From NCBI RefSeq assembly GCF_000020485.1, contig NC_011899.1:2302501-2366500 (forward strand): 64,000 bases of DNA, in the 5' to 3' direction. This DNA comes from Halothermothrix orenii H 168 (GTDB lineage Bacteria > Bacillota > Halanaerobiia > Halanaerobiales > Halothermotrichaceae). The position numbers and the translations under genes are program-made. Every line of letters starts with the position of its first letter. Positions within the stretch are counted from its first letter, which is position 1. The notes under the pieces were generated by a model, which saw only the letters and a program-made list of their open reading frames with translations, made no database searches and was not told the origin of the DNA. Below, in pieces: positions 63,728-64,000 of the stretch.

Positions 63728-64000
63728 ATGAGTGAAAATCAGCTTTTAACAGTTTTGGCCACTATCCTCCAGAAAAAAGGAAATGAAATGAATAACAATG
63801 AATTATTCGGTATTTTAAGCCTTATGCTATTACATGAAGTAATTGATATTTATAAAGTCCATCAACAGTCATCACTGCCAGCAATACCAGATAAAGAAAT
63901 TACCGGTAACAATTCTTCAATAAGTAATATAACCAGCTTATTAAGTAAAGCAAACACCGGCACAGGAAATTCTTCAGGGATCCAGGAACTACTTCCTTTA
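63728..64000 (+). CDS. Unrecognised protein, partial (runs off window end)
   Basis: An ATG at 63728 with GGAGGG upstream opens a frame that stays open for 91 codons to the window edge. The start is SENQLLTVLATILQKKGNEM, followed by a hydrophobic ELFGILSLMLLHEV helix and a Ser/Asn/Gly-rich region. No family is recognised. It follows the small membrane protein by 17 bp, suggesting a shared transcript. Confidence 0.6.
   Translation, partial: MSENQLLTVLATILQKKGNEMNNNELFGILSLMLLHEVIDIYKVHQQSSLPAIPDKEITGNNSSISNITSLLSKANTGTGNSSGIQELLPL

Noticed and set aside
1-64000. tRNA or rRNA genes, insertion sequences, prophage
   Set aside because: No clover-leaf with CCA-type context, no rRNA motifs, and no transposase, integrase or phage structural proteins were recognised on either strand.

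Overview
The window is from a low-GC, Gram-positive-type (Firmicutes) chromosome with the Bacillus/Clostridia sporulation and housekeeping gene order. Strong GGAGG-type ribosome sites, frequent TTG/GTG starts, SpoVT, SpoVG, YabG, Veg, a SpoVB-like flippase, SipL/SPOCS-domain proteins and an OpuA-type glycine-betaine importer suggest a spore-lineage, salt-adapted anaerobe. A Halanaerobiales member such as Halothermothrix is my best guess, but that is inference. There are no rRNA or tRNA genes, no phage genes and no transposases.

Left part (1-23.3 kb, nearly all minus strand). This is the conserved block ispE, NTP-transferase, purR, (glnR-glnA, ECF S-subunit, AIR-synthase-like), spoVG, DEDDy exonuclease-like gene, glmU, prs, ctc, pth, mfd, spoVT, spoVB-like, mazG, dacF, spoIID-like. 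It joins nucleotide-sugar and PRPP synthesis, transcription-coupled repair, tRNA recycling and sporulation control. A small plus-strand island inside it (17.2-20.6 kb) holds a double P-loop ATPase, a membrane diguanylate cyclase and an unknown membrane protein.

Middle part (23.4-42.2 kb). This holds envelope and osmotic genes: an EEP-family phosphoesterase, an L,D-transpeptidase with LysM, a CAX antiporter, a cluster of three SPOCS (DUF3794) proteins with about nine SPOCS domains, a CAP-domain protein, PspC and LiaF-like membrane proteins, an alpha-glucan phosphorylase, the opuA operon, an ABC exporter broken by a stop codon, and manA.

At 42.26-42.74 kb, between manA and phoU, lies the most unusual object: a G-rich non-coding array of about nine or ten divergent 30-45-nt hairpin units. 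It has a promoter-like sequence immediately upstream and a T-rich tract at its end. Non-Watson-Crick positions in the best stems are nearly all G-U when read on the plus strand, and arm changes are compensated between units, which suggests a structured RNA.

Phosphate island (42.9-56.6 kb, minus strand). It contains pstS-C-A-B-phoU, an MCP broken by a TGA, a second pstS-C-A set without pstB and with a frameshifted pstA, phoPR, and a Na/Pi cotransporter. Both pstS genes are preceded by five TTAACA-type boxes at exact 11-bp spacing with identically placed -10 hexamers, so both are likely PhoP-controlled.

Right part (56.7-64 kb). A coupled operon of PA-clan protease, GH18 and GT4 precedes veg, yabG, ykuK-like and rsmA, which in Bacillus lie beside ispE-purR. 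Here about 36 kb separates veg from ispE. The window ends in a cluster of small, unrecognised, partly membrane-anchored proteins.
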